A stretch of DNA of 31,798 nucleotides, taken from JAAYUK01 sp964392915 (GTDB taxonomy: Bacteria; Nitrospirota; Thermodesulfovibrionia; Thermodesulfovibrionales; Dissulfurispiraceae). Below, piece after piece: positions 24,158 through 31,798 of the stretch (position 1 is its first letter; each line of letters begins with the position of its first letter). Where the stretch lies: assembly GCA_964392915.1 (NCBI GenBank), contig CAYMRS010000027.1:1-31798 (forward strand), in the 5' to 3' direction. A program made the translations under genes and the position numbers. A model generated the notes under the pieces. The model worked only from the letters and a program-made list of their open reading frames with translations, made no database searches and had not been told where the DNA came from.

Positions 24158-25579
24158 TCAGTATTTCATCCGCACTGAATAGGTCAGTTTTGCTTCCTGA
24201 TCCCTGCCTACTTTCACCTTAAACTCTATAAGCCGCGACGAGGTTTTCGCGTAGTCATGCGAGGCGCTGAGCATGCTCCAGTCGCCCGGAACCGGCTCCA
24301 GAACGTTCACGACGACATCCTCCTTTTTATGATTGCGAAGAGAGATCTCATAACTCGCCTCGTAAATATTCCTTGCAACCTTCTTCCAGTCTGTCTGCTT
24401 CCGGTTCGCGACAACATCGAACGCGTCGCCGAGCCTGATGCGGATTTTCTCGTCCTTCGGCGTATGGTCGACGCTGTCTTCGCCGATGAACTGCAGACTG
24501 CCTTCCTGGTCCTTCTTATACGCCCGGATGATGCCCTTCGGAAGCGGCACGCCGAGGTTGTTTTCCTTCCGGTTCGCAATCTCTACATAGACGCCGATTT
24601 TCTGCTTCTGTATCGGTTCGGAGATCTGGTTCCAGTAGTACGACTGGTCGCCGCGCAGCAGCAGTTCCTTTTTTACCGAGATATCTTCTGCGGCAACGAA
24701 GTTGATCTGCTTTATCTGATTCTGCTTGATGGTGGAAGGACGCTGAAGCGTATACATGTGATACTCGAAGAGCGATTCCTGCCTGAACTGTGACGCGGCA
24801 GCTTCGGCAACCGCGGCCTGATACATTTTCCGCTGATAATCAGCCTCGTCTTTCACCCGGTTCACGTCGCCGGCAACAAGTTTCACTTTCGCATTCTCAT
24901 AAGCGCCGCCGCTCCTGTTGTCAATTGTAACCCAGCCGGCAAGATCAGCGCGATCATCACGTTCATTGAGCGTAATGACGTAATCGGCGCGCCAGGTAAT
25001 CCCGCCGGTAAGATACGAAGCCTCGATTTTCTGTTCCGCCGCGCCGTTGTTTGCGAGCAGCCAGACGAGGGTCGGCCTGGCAATCAAGGTGTCCGGCACC
25101 TCGGGGAAAAGAACCCGGCCGGGATGGCCGAACGTGATTTCATCACCAATCTGGTATATCGCCCCGCTGTTGTTGGAAAGCAGTTTCGCCCTGACCAGTT
25201 CTTCTTTATCCGTGTAAGGGTTTTTCTGATAGAGCTTCACCTCTCTGCCGACGTACTTGTCGAGCAGTTTCTGCGGATTCAGGAGATCGTACTCATAATT
25301 CTGCTCAAGAATCCGGAGTCCGTCCGGACTCGTCAGCGACTTCATATGCACGGTAGCCGGCATAACCTGTTCGGCAACATCCATGAAGCGCAGCGGGCCG
25401 GCGCCTTTTTTCAAACGGACCGTTCGCTGATCCTTGACCAGTCCGATATTGCTGTTATAGATTGTGATTGCCAACGATGTCCGGTCTTCCGCTGTGGAGC
25501 TTCCCGCGGCTTTCAACTCGGCGGCGAAGCCGACGGACGCGACGAACAGCGTCAGCGCCAAGACAATAACTGTTTTCAT
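24158..25579 (-). CDS. Exported DUF4139-domain protein
   Basis: A 473-residue protein with a clear signal peptide (MKTVIVLALTLFVASVGFAA, cleavage near AA-EL), so it is periplasmic or outer-membrane associated. The body has the DUF4139 pattern: ITIYNSNIGLVKDQRTV near the start, FMDVAEQVMPATVHM, LTGGITWRADYVITLN in the middle, and the late RNHKKEDVVVNVLEPVPGDW. Function of the family is unknown; it is widespread in Gram-negative anaerobes. The start at 25579 is set by GAGGAG 5 nt upstream, while the open frame to 25654 has no SD. A bidirectional terminator follows. Confidence 0.88.
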   Translation of the reverse strand: MKTVIVLALTLFVASVGFAAELKAAGSSTAEDRTSLAITIYNSNIGLVKDQRTVRLKKGAGPLRFMDVAEQVMPATVHMKSLTSPDGLRILEQNYEYDLLNPQKLLDKYVGREVKLYQKNPYTDKEELVRAKLLSNNSGAIYQIGDEITFGHPGRVLFPEVPDTLIARPTLVWLLANNGAAEQKIEASYLTGGITWRADYVITLNERDDRADLAGWVTIDNRSGGAYENAKVKLVAGDVNRVKDEADYQRKMYQAAVAEAAASQFRQESLFEYHMYTLQRPSTIKQNQIKQINFVAAEDISVKKELLLRGDQSYYWNQISEPIQKQKIGVYVEIANRKENNLGVPLPKGIIRAYKKDQEGSLQFIGEDSVDHTPKDEKIRIRLGDAFDVVANRKQTDWKKVARNIYEASYEISLRNHKKEDVVVNVLEPVPGDWSMLSASHDYAKTSSRLIEFKVKVGRDQEAKLTYSVRMKY

Positions 25580-25664
25580 GAGAGCCTCCTCTGCGATTTT
25601 TGGCGGTATGAAAAAGTCTACCGCAGACTCCGGCAAAAAGCTATCCTGAGACAAAGAGAATCGC

Positions 25665-25693
25665 TTGACTTGGCCGGACGGCGATGATTAAAT
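25665..25693 (+). promoter_or_regulatory. Promoter upstream of the 148-aa hypothetical gene
   Basis: TTGACT (25665-25670), a 17-nt spacer and TTAAAT (25688-25693). The leader would be about 46 nt and contains AGGAG before the ATG at 25746. Confidence 0.5.
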
Positions 25694-25745
25694 AGAGCGT
25701 ATCTTTCCATTATTTTAAAAGCGCAAACCTTTTCAGGAGTGCAGA

Positions 25746-26192
25746 ATGTTCGGATCTTCAGCCGCGCGCAGGCTCACCACGCAGTTTGCAAAGCCCGATG
25801 AGGTGGAGGGAATTTTCCGGCTCATTCTTCACAGCGGCTCCCAGCCGCAGCATCTCGGCCGCATCGCGTTTCTCGACCGCGAAGATGATGAGATCCTGCT
25901 CGACCCCTATGCGCCGGAGTTCGATTTCAGCCAAATTCCGCATCTTCCGGCTGAGAAAGCTCTGGATCGGGCGGCTGATTTTGTGACCAACCACAGTGTG
26001 TTTCAGCGCATGTCCCTTTCGAAAATTATCGACCATGACGGGGCAGTTGTCGGATTTGAAGTCAGGCCGATCTATCTGTTGCACGCTTACGGGACGGAGG
26101 ACGTTCTTGACGTATCCTATCGAAAAAAAGACAACAAGGTCATCATCAGCATCCATCTGAATCCCCAAGTGGAACGCCTGCTAAGAACCTGA
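25746..26192 (+). CDS. Hypothetical protein (148 aa)
   Basis: A 148-residue soluble protein of no recognised family. It begins MFGSSAARRLTTQFAKPDEV and includes HLGRIAFLDREDDEILLDPY, VVGFEVRPIYLLHAYG, and VIISIHLNP near the end. Alternating strand-like segments suggest a small beta-rich fold. AGGAG is 7 nt before the ATG. It precedes aroC on the same strand with 78 nt between, but aroC has its own promoter. Confidence 0.75.
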   Translation: MFGSSAARRLTTQFAKPDEVEGIFRLILHSGSQPQHLGRIAFLDREDDEILLDPYAPEFDFSQIPHLPAEKALDRAADFVTNHSVFQRMSLSKIIDHDGAVVGFEVRPIYLLHAYGTEDVLDVSYRKKDNKVIISIHLNPQVERLLRT

Positions 26193-26233
26193 AATGCTTC
26201 TGCTTATGAATACGACGGATGATTGCGCGTAAT

Positions 26234-26262
26234 TTGATCTGATCCGCCGAATCCGGTATCTT
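26234..26262 (+). promoter_or_regulatory. aroC promoter, leaderless arrangement
   Basis: TTGATC (26234-26239), a 17-nt spacer and TATCTT (26257-26262). Only 8 nt separate the -10 from the aroC ATG, so transcription should start at or within 2 nt of the start codon. No SD precedes the ATG. Confidence 0.6.
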
Positions 26263-26270
26263 ATACACAT

Positions 26271-27473
26271 ATGCGGAAATTAAGATTTTTCACCGCCGGA
26301 GAGTCCCACGGAAAGGGGCTTGTCGGGATGCTCGAAGGGCTTCCGTCCGGCGTTCCCCTTGAGCAGGAACTGATTGACGCCGAGCTTCGCCGCAGGCAGG
26401 GCGGATACGGCCGCGGCGGCAGGATGAAAATTGAGCAGGACCACGCGGAAATTCTTTCCGGCGTGCGGTGGGGGAAAACGCTCGGCTCCCCGATAGCCAT
26501 CCTCATCGAAAACCGCGATCACAAGAACTGGCTTGAAGGAATGTCCTCCGAGGCTCTTCACAGCGGCTCCATTCCCCCCGTCACAAGACCGCGGCCCGGA
26601 CATGCTGATCTGGCGGGCGCCCTGAAATATGCGCACGACGACGTCCGCAATATTCTTGAGCGATCCAGCGCCCGTGAAACCGCGGCGCGCGTCGCGCTCG
26701 GCGCAATCGCAAAACAGTTTCTCGCCAGGTTCGGGATTGCCATCGGCTCGTATGTAACGCGGATTGGCAGAGCGAAAATGACGCCTGCTGACAGCTTATG
26801 TTTGGATGCCCGCCTGTTTGAGGCTGCTGATGCCTCGCCGGTCAGATGCCCGGACGAAAAGACCACGAAGAAGATGGTGCAGCAGATCGATACGGCAATA
26901 AAACAGGGCGATTCGGTCGGCGGGGTCTTTGAAGTTGTCGCGCTCGGCCTCCCCATCGGCCTCGGCAGCCATGTGCAGTGGGATATGAAGCTGGACGCCC
27001 GCCTTGCCTGTGCGGTGATGAGCATACAGGCCATCAAGGGAGTCGAAATCGGCCTCGGGTTCGGCGTTGCCGAGCGGTTCGGCTCCGAAGTCATGGATGA
27101 GATTTTTTATGACAAAAAGCGCGCGGTGAAAACAAAAAACAAACCGTGCCACCCGCCGTATTATCGTGAAACCAATCGTGCCGGCGGCATTGAGGGCGGC
27201 ATGACGAACGGCATGCCGGTTATCGTTCGTGCCGCGATGAAACCGATTCCGACGCTTCGCAAGGCGCTCCGTTCCGTTGATTTGGCCACGAAAAAGCCAT
27301 TTGAAGCCGCCTATGAGCGTTCAGATACCTGCGCGGTGCCTGCCGCCGCGGTCGTCGGCGAGGCGATGGCGGCCCTGGTGCTGGCCGACGCGTTGCTCGA
27401 TAAATTCGGCGGAGACAGTCTTGCAGAGACAATGCGAAACCACGACGCGTATCTGGAACAGATACACAGATAA
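26271..27473 (+). CDS. aroC: Chorismate synthase
   Basis: A 400-residue FMN-dependent enzyme making chorismate from EPSP, the last step of the shikimate pathway. Signatures present: FFTAGESHGKGL at the N-terminus, RRRQGGYGRGGRM, RPGHADLAGALKY, RSSARETAARVALGA, and GGIEGGMTNG. The C-terminal YERSDTCAVPAAAVVGEAM is also intact. Length is at the long end of normal. The ATG is fixed by the conserved start (KLRFFTAGE), yet it lacks an SD and lies 8 nt from a promoter -10. It is followed by a heptad repeat and purL. Confidence 0.96.
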   Translation: MRKLRFFTAGESHGKGLVGMLEGLPSGVPLEQELIDAELRRRQGGYGRGGRMKIEQDHAEILSGVRWGKTLGSPIAILIENRDHKNWLEGMSSEALHSGSIPPVTRPRPGHADLAGALKYAHDDVRNILERSSARETAARVALGAIAKQFLARFGIAIGSYVTRIGRAKMTPADSLCLDARLFEAADASPVRCPDEKTTKKMVQQIDTAIKQGDSVGGVFEVVALGLPIGLGSHVQWDMKLDARLACAVMSIQAIKGVEIGLGFGVAERFGSEVMDEIFYDKKRAVKTKNKPCHPPYYRETNRAGGIEGGMTNGMPVIVRAAMKPIPTLRKALRSVDLATKKPFEAAYERSDTCAVPAAAVVGEAMAALVLADALLDKFGGDSLAETMRNHDAYLEQIHR

Positions 27474-27483
27474 AGGCAGGCGG

Positions 27484-27518
27484 GAAGTAGGAAGCAAGAA
27501 ACAAGAAACAAGAAGTAA
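27484..27518 (+). repeat. Five-unit 7-bp tandem repeat between aroC and purL
   Basis: Consecutive heptads read GAAGTAG, GAAGCAA, GAAACAA, GAAACAA, GAAGTAA (consensus GAARYAA). It lies in the 91-bp gap just after aroC, 46 nt before the purL start. Heptanucleotide tandem repeats (STRR) are known from heterocystous cyanobacteria. Whether it affects purL expression is unknown. Confidence 0.8.
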
Positions 27519-27564
27519 GCAATCCGTTGATTCCTCATTCCAGTCTTAAGGAGATTCCCTTCAC

Positions 27565-30500
27565 ATGACAGCCCAAACCCTTCTGCGTTCCTACCGAAAT
27601 CCAGCGCTATCCCCGTATAAAAAAGAGGTGCTTCTGAAATCGGTTCGTGAACGGATAGCCTCCGATGTGCTGGATATCGAGACCGAATACTGTTTCAATA
27701 TCGCGGCGGCCGAACCGCTGAACAGCGGCGAACTGAAGACGCTCGGCTGGCTGCTTGCTGAAACATTCGAGCCGCACCGGTACGCGGAGCGGAGCTTTCT
27801 TTCCAATACGGCAGATACTGTTTCGTTGATTGTCGAGGTGGGGCCGCGCATGAATTTTTCGACCGCATGGTCCACAAACGCCGTCTCCATCTGTCATGCG
27901 GCGGGTCTCGCAAAAATCGAGCGCATTGAGCGCTCCAGGCGCTACCGGTTTGTCTTTTTGGATCAAAAGAGCCCGGCGGCTTTCGACAAACAGGCGTTTC
28001 TATTCATGATTCACGACAGGATGACCGAATGCGAATATCCGGAGCCTCTGCGGTCATTTGAAACTGGCATCACGCCCGAACCGGTTGCCGAAGTGCCGCT
28101 GATAGAGCAGGGCAAGGCAGCCCTTATGGAAATCAATCGCACGATGGGTCTCGGGCTTGACGACTGGGACATCGACTATTACTACAATCTGTTTGCAAAC
28201 GATATCAAAAGGAATCCGACGACGGTCGAGTGCTTTGACCTCGGCCAGTCCAACAGCGAGCATTCCCGTCACTGGTTTTTCGGCGGACGTCTGGTCATTG
28301 ACGGGCGGGAAATGCCTGACCATCTCATGCGCATCGTCAAGGAGCCGTACCGCCGGAATCCGAACAACAGCGTCATCGCCTTCAGGGACAACTCCAGCGC
28401 GATCCGCGGCTTTCCGATCCGCACGATTCTCCCCGAAAAGCAGGATGAGCCTGCCCCATATCGGGAACGGGAACTGACGCACCATATCATCTTTACTGCT
28501 GAAACGCATAACTTTCCGACCGGCGTTGCCCCCTTTCCGGGAGCTGAAACCGGCACGGGCGGCCGTCTGCGCGATGTTCATGCGACCGGGCGCGGCAGCA
28601 TCGTTGTTGCGGGCACGGCCGCTTACTGCGTAGGCAACCTCCGCATTCCGGGCTATGAACTGCCGTGGGAAGACCGGTCGTTTGTGAATCCCCGCAACCT
28701 TGCCGAACCGCTGAGCATCGAGATCGAGGCGAGCAACGGCGCGTCCGACTACGGCAACAAGTTTGGCGAGCCGATGATTCAGGGGGTTACCCGCTCCTTT
28801 GGCCTGCGCCTGCCGAGCGGCGAGCGGCGCGAATGGCTGAAGCCCATCATGTTCACCGCCGGTGTCGGTCAGATAGACAGCCGCCACATTGAGAAGGCCG
28901 AGCCTGAGCAGGGCATGGTGGTGGTGAAGGCCGGCGGCCCGGCGTATCGTATCGGCATGGGAGGCGGCGCGGCTTCAAGCATGATTCAGGGAGAGAATGC
29001 CGAAGAACTCGACTTTAATGCTGTGCAGCGCGGCGATGCCGAAATGGAGCAGAAGCTGAACCGCGTCATCCGCGCGTGCGTCGAGCTGGGTGCAGACAAT
29101 CCCATCGTCAGCATTCATGACCAGGGCGCGGGCGGCAACTGCAATGTGGTGAAGGAGATCATCTATCCGGCCGGCGCGAAGATAAATGTCAGAAATATCC
29201 TGCTTGGCGATGAGTCGCTTTCGGTGCTCGAAATCTGGGGGGCCGAGTATCAGGAAAACAGCGCGCTGCTGCTGAAGTCTGAACATGTCGCCGTCTTTGA
29301 AAAGCTCTGCAGCCGTGAAAAAGTGCCGTTTTCGGTTATCGGAGACATTACCGGCGACGGGTTTGTCGTCCTCCATGACACTCAGGCTCCCGAAGGAATT
29401 CAGCGAACCCCGGTGAATCTCGACCTCGGGAAGGTACTCGGCGATATGCCGCAGAAGACGTTTCATATGGAACGCGTGGCGCTTCGGTGCGAACCGCTGC
29501 GGCTGCCCGAAGGACTGACGGTGCGCGAAGCGCTCGACCGCGTGTTGCGTCTTGTTTCTGTCGGCTCAAAACGTTTTCTGACCAATAAGGTTGACCGCTC
29601 CGTTACCGGACTTGTTGTGCGTCAGCAGTGCGCAGGGCCGCTTCAGCTCACCGTGTCCGATGTCGCGGTTGTCGCGCAGAGCCATTTCAGCGAGACCGGC
29701 GCGGCCATTGCCATCGGGGAACAGCCGGTGAAGGGGCTTATCGATCCAGCTGCCATGGCCCGGATGAGCGTTGGCGAGGCGCTGACGAATATCGTCTGGG
29801 CAAAAATCAGCGCGCTTGAAGACATCAGATGCTCCGGCAACTGGATGTGGGCGCCGAAGCTTCCGGGCGAGGGCGCCCGGCTCTATGACGCGGCGGTTGC
29901 CATGCGCGATATCATGATTGAACTCGGCATCGCGCTCGACGGCGGCAAGGACAGCCTTTCGATGGCGGCGCGGGTGACGCACAGGGACGGTTCGGTCGAG
30001 GTGGTGAAATCTCCCGGAACCCTCTTCATCTCGGCATACGCGCCCGTACCGGATATTTTGAAGGTCATCACTTCCGACATCAAGCGTCCCGGTCAGAGTT
30101 CGCTGCTCCTGGTTGATCTCGGCAATGGAAAGCACCGTCTCGGCGGTTCCGCGCTTGCTCAATGTTTCTCGCAGGTCGGGAATCAGTCTCCCGACGTGGA
30201 TGATCCGGCCCTGCTGAAGAACGCATTTCAGGCGCTTCAGGAATGCATCGGCCGCGGACTGATTCTGTCCGGGCATGACCGGAGCGACGGGGGCCTGATT
30301 GTAACGCTGCTCGAAATGGCGTTTTCGGGCAACTGCGGGCTGGATATCAGGATTCAGAACTCAGAATTCAGAACTCAGAATTCAGTCGAGCAGTTGTTCT
30401 CCGAAGAGCTGGGACTGGTGCTCGAAGTCGCCGCTGGGCATCGTGATTCGGTCAAAGCCATTTTCAGGCAGGCCGGTGTTAACTGTCAGGAAATCGGCGC

Positions 30501-31533
30501 CTCGGCTGCAGAAAAGAGGATTCGCGTCGTTTTCAGCGATGCGACGGTGCTTGATGAAGACATGCGGGTGCTTCGCGGCATCTGGGAAGAGACAAGCCAC
30601 CGGCTTGAGATGCTCCAAATGAATCCAGAGTATGCGCGTTCCGAAAAGGCTGCCGTCTATGATAGGCCTGGCCCAGCATTTGCAGTTCCGTTTGTTCCCG
30701 AACCGACACCGGATATTCTTCTGAGGCGCGATGCAAAACCGAAAGTCGCCATTATCCGGGAAGAAGGAAGCAACGGCGACCGCGAGATGCACTCCGCATT
30801 CAACGTGGCCGGATTTGAATCGTGGGACATCACGATGAGCGACCTGCTGGCCGGACGCATTGCGCTTGACGTGTTTAGGGGCGTTGTTTTTGTCGGCGGC
30901 TTCAGTTATGCCGATGTGCTGGACTCCGCGAAGGGATGGGCCGCGACGATACGGTTCCACGGCAACCTTGCCGATCAGTTCCGGCGGTTTTACATTCGCC
31001 CCGACACATTCAGCCTCGGCGTCTGCAACGGGTGCCAGCTTGCCGCGCTTCTCGGCTGGGTGCCGTGGCAGGGCATCCCTGATGAGCACCAGCCCCGCTT
31101 TGTTCATAACCGGTCCGGGCGATTTGAATCTCGGTTTGCGACCGTGAAGATTCTGAAGAGCCCCTCCATCCTGCTCTCTGGCATGGAAGACGCGGTGCTT
31201 GGCATTTGGGTCGCGCACGGCGAAGGGTTGGCGCATTTCCCTGAGCCGAAGATACTTGAGGACGTGCTTGCGCGCGGACTCGCGCCCATGCGGTATGCGG
31301 ACGACTGCGGCAACCCTACCGAAGTCTATCCGTTCAACCCGAACGGCTCGCCTCACGGCATCACGGCGCTCTGCTCGCCGGATGGCCGCCATATCGCCAT
31401 GATGCCGCACCCGGAGCGCGCATTTCTGAAATGGCAGTGGGGCTGGATGCCCGAAGCGCTCAGGCGCGGTCTGAAGGCGTCGCCGTGGCTCAGGATGTTC
31501 CAGAATGCACGGGCATGGTGCGACGGGCAGTAG
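27565..31533 (+). CDS. purL: Phosphoribosylformylglycinamidine synthase, single-chain large form
   Basis: A 1322-residue enzyme converting FGAR and glutamine to FGAM in purine synthesis. It is the long form, with PurS-like, synthetase and glutaminase parts in one chain, as in E. coli (1295 residues). The FGAM synthetase region includes QSNSEHSRHWFF (His233) and SDYGNKFGEPMIQG. The C-terminal class I glutaminase has Cys1154 (GVCNGCQ) with His1282 and Glu1284 in PHPERAF, matching the E. coli triad. Residues 928-941 are encoded by a 7-bp tandem repeat and look like a foreign loop. AAGGAG lies 11 nt before the ATG. A terminator follows. Most anaerobes use split PurS/Q/L, so the long form is noteworthy. 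Confidence 0.96.
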   Translation: MTAQTLLRSYRNPALSPYKKEVLLKSVRERIASDVLDIETEYCFNIAAAEPLNSGELKTLGWLLAETFEPHRYAERSFLSNTADTVSLIVEVGPRMNFSTAWSTNAVSICHAAGLAKIERIERSRRYRFVFLDQKSPAAFDKQAFLFMIHDRMTECEYPEPLRSFETGITPEPVAEVPLIEQGKAALMEINRTMGLGLDDWDIDYYYNLFANDIKRNPTTVECFDLGQSNSEHSRHWFFGGRLVIDGREMPDHLMRIVKEPYRRNPNNSVIAFRDNSSAIRGFPIRTILPEKQDEPAPYRERELTHHIIFTAETHNFPTGVAPFPGAETGTGGRLRDVHATGRGSIVVAGTAAYCVGNLRIPGYELPWEDRSFVNPRNLAEPLSIEIEASNGASDYGNKFGEPMIQGVTRSFGLRLPSGERREWLKPIMFTAGVGQIDSRHIEKAEPEQGMVVVKAGGPAYRIGMGGGAASSMIQGENAEELDFNAVQRGDAEMEQKLNRVIRACVELGADNPIVSIHDQGAGGNCNVVKEIIYPAGAKINVRNILLGDESLSVLEIWGAEYQENSALLLKSEHVAVFEKLCSREKVPFSVIGDITGDGFVVLHDTQAPEGIQRTPVNLDLGKVLGDMPQKTFHMERVALRCEPLRLPEGLTVREALDRVLRLVSVGSKRFLTNKVDRSVTGLVVRQQCAGPLQLTVSDVAVVAQSHFSETGAAIAIGEQPVKGLIDPAAMARMSVGEALTNIVWAKISALEDIRCSGNWMWAPKLPGEGARLYDAAVAMRDIMIELGIALDGGKDSLSMAARVTHRDGSVEVVKSPGTLFISAYAPVPDILKVITSDIKRPGQSSLLLVDLGNGKHRLGGSALAQCFSQVGNQSPDVDDPALLKNAFQALQECIGRGLILSGHDRSDGGLIVTLLEMAFSGNCGLDIRIQNSEFRTQNSVEQLFSEELGLVLEVAAGHRDSVKAIFRQAGVNCQEIGASAAEKRIRVVFSDATVLDEDMRVLRGIWEETSHRLEMLQMNPEYARSEKAAVYDRPGPAFAVPFVPEPTPDILLRRDAKPKVAIIREEGSNGDREMHSAFNVAGFESWDITMSDLLAGRIALDVFRGVVFVGGFSYADVLDSAKGWAATIRFHGNLADQFRRFYIRPDTFSLGVCNGCQLAALLGWVPWQGIPDEHQPRFVHNRSGRFESRFATVKILKSPSILLSGMEDAVLGIWVAHGEGLAHFPEPKILEDVLARGLAPMRYADDCGNPTEVYPFNPNGSPHGITALCSPDGRHIAMMPHPERAFLKWQWGWMPEALRRGLKASPWLRMFQNARAWCDGQ
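30348..30385 (+). repeat. In-frame 7-bp tandem repeat inside purL
   Basis: Heptads CAGGATT, CAGAACT, CAGAATT, CAGAACT, CAGAATT and a final CAG. It encodes an Ile-Gln-Asn-Ser-Glu-Phe-Arg type segment with no counterpart in ordinary PurL, between NCGLDI and the conserved SEELGLVLEV. Confidence 0.88.
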
Positions 31534-31657
31534 TTTTCCGGAACGGTCATTCGGCGCGCATGAGCGTTTGCATGTCCGCCAAACGACAATTACGACATTC
31601 ATCCCGGAATTGTCATTAGGGTCTGCAACTGGACTATTCCGAAACGGAAAGACGCAC

Positions 31658-31698
31658 CACGAAAAAAGGGAGAGGCCCGGCCTCTCCCTTTTTTCGTG
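31658..31698. terminator. Very long bidirectional terminator after purL
   Basis: A 20-bp perfect stem (31658-31677 with 31679-31698) with an A6 run in the left arm and a T6 run in the right arm. It can act on both strands and lies between purL and a possible minus-strand gene end. Confidence 0.8.
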
Positions 31699-31713
31699 CC
31701 GGGAGCGGGACTT

Positions 31714-31797
31714 CTACAACGGCGCCTGCCCGGGGACGGGGGACGATTCCGGTTCCTCCTGAACGCGGGAAAAGAGCATAACGAGGGAGCGGGGCTG
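31714..31797 (-). CDS. Possible 3' end of a minus-strand gene (partial)
   Basis: On the minus strand the frame entering the window reads QPRSLVMLFSRVQEEPESSP and ends VPGQAPL before a TAG at 31714-31716. The acidic/Pro-rich tail and its stop just before a bidirectional terminator look like a genuine C-terminus. Too short to name. Confidence 0.4.
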   Translation of the reverse strand, partial: QPRSLVMLFSRVQEEPESSPVPGQAPL

Positions 31798-31798
31798 A

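Noticed and set aside
30382..31602. Long minus-strand frame opposite purL (406 codons)
   Set aside because: It is the complement-frame shadow of the glutaminase region of PurL, which is strongly conserved on the plus strand.

Overview
The window reads as chromosomal DNA of a Gram-negative, probably strictly anaerobic bacterium with a base composition a little above 50% GC. The anaerobe assignment rests on a cluster resembling the orange-protein (ORP) system (two NifX-like proteins, two MinD/ParA-type ATPases carrying ferredoxin domains, a DUF5320 protein), on a DUF134 regulator, and on pyruvate phosphate dikinase. Nitrospirota or Desulfobacterota would fit, but no rRNA or other taxonomic marker is present, so this is inference. 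There are no tRNAs, rRNAs, insertion sequences, phage genes or CRISPR arrays.

Layout. 1-140: tail of an unidentified gene and its terminator. 210-1726 (+): YeeE/YedE sulfur-compound permease and an N-terminally short DUF134 regulator. 1733-6405 (-): a run that starts at a promoter covered by a 22-bp perfect palindrome and reads NifX-like, DUF5320, NifX-like, MinD-ferredoxin ATPase, MinD-ferredoxin ATPase, a possible 49-residue peptide, a ChrA-type transporter and an FmdB-type zinc ribbon. Several junctions are 4-nt ATGA/GTGA overlaps. 6536-8598 (-): pdxA and an Old Yellow Enzyme-type reductase, again with an ATGA overlap. 8737-9135 (+): tandem ACT protein. 9198-11105 (-): glgC and an unrecognised NTPase. 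11271-13922 (+): M1 aminopeptidase. 13949-16349 (-): greB and uup. 16427-17238 (+): three small genes (67-residue protein, GIY-YIG domain, zinc-ribbon membrane protein). 17309-17668 (-): small hypothetical. 18010-21085 (-): PilZ protein, Zn/Mn-type ABC ATPase and permease, a 68-residue Cys-rich protein and a 214-residue Cys-containing protein. 21337-24075 (+): ppdK. 24158-25579 (-): secreted DUF4139 protein. 25746-31533 (+): hypothetical, aroC and a full-length single-chain purL. The last bases may hold the tail of a further minus-strand gene.

How it works together. The right half is mostly housekeeping: shikimate and purine synthesis, C3/C4 carbon metabolism, glycogen, transcript cleavage, peptide turnover. 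Two blocks look accessory and are the best candidates for under-described biology: the ORP-like cluster with its palindromic operator, and the metal-transporter operon, which has no binding-protein gene but encodes three proteins of unknown or regulatory role, each with clustered cysteines. Other notable signals are two promoters so close to their start codons (pdxA, aroC) that the mRNAs should be leaderless or nearly so, and two independent 7-bp tandem repeats around and inside purL.
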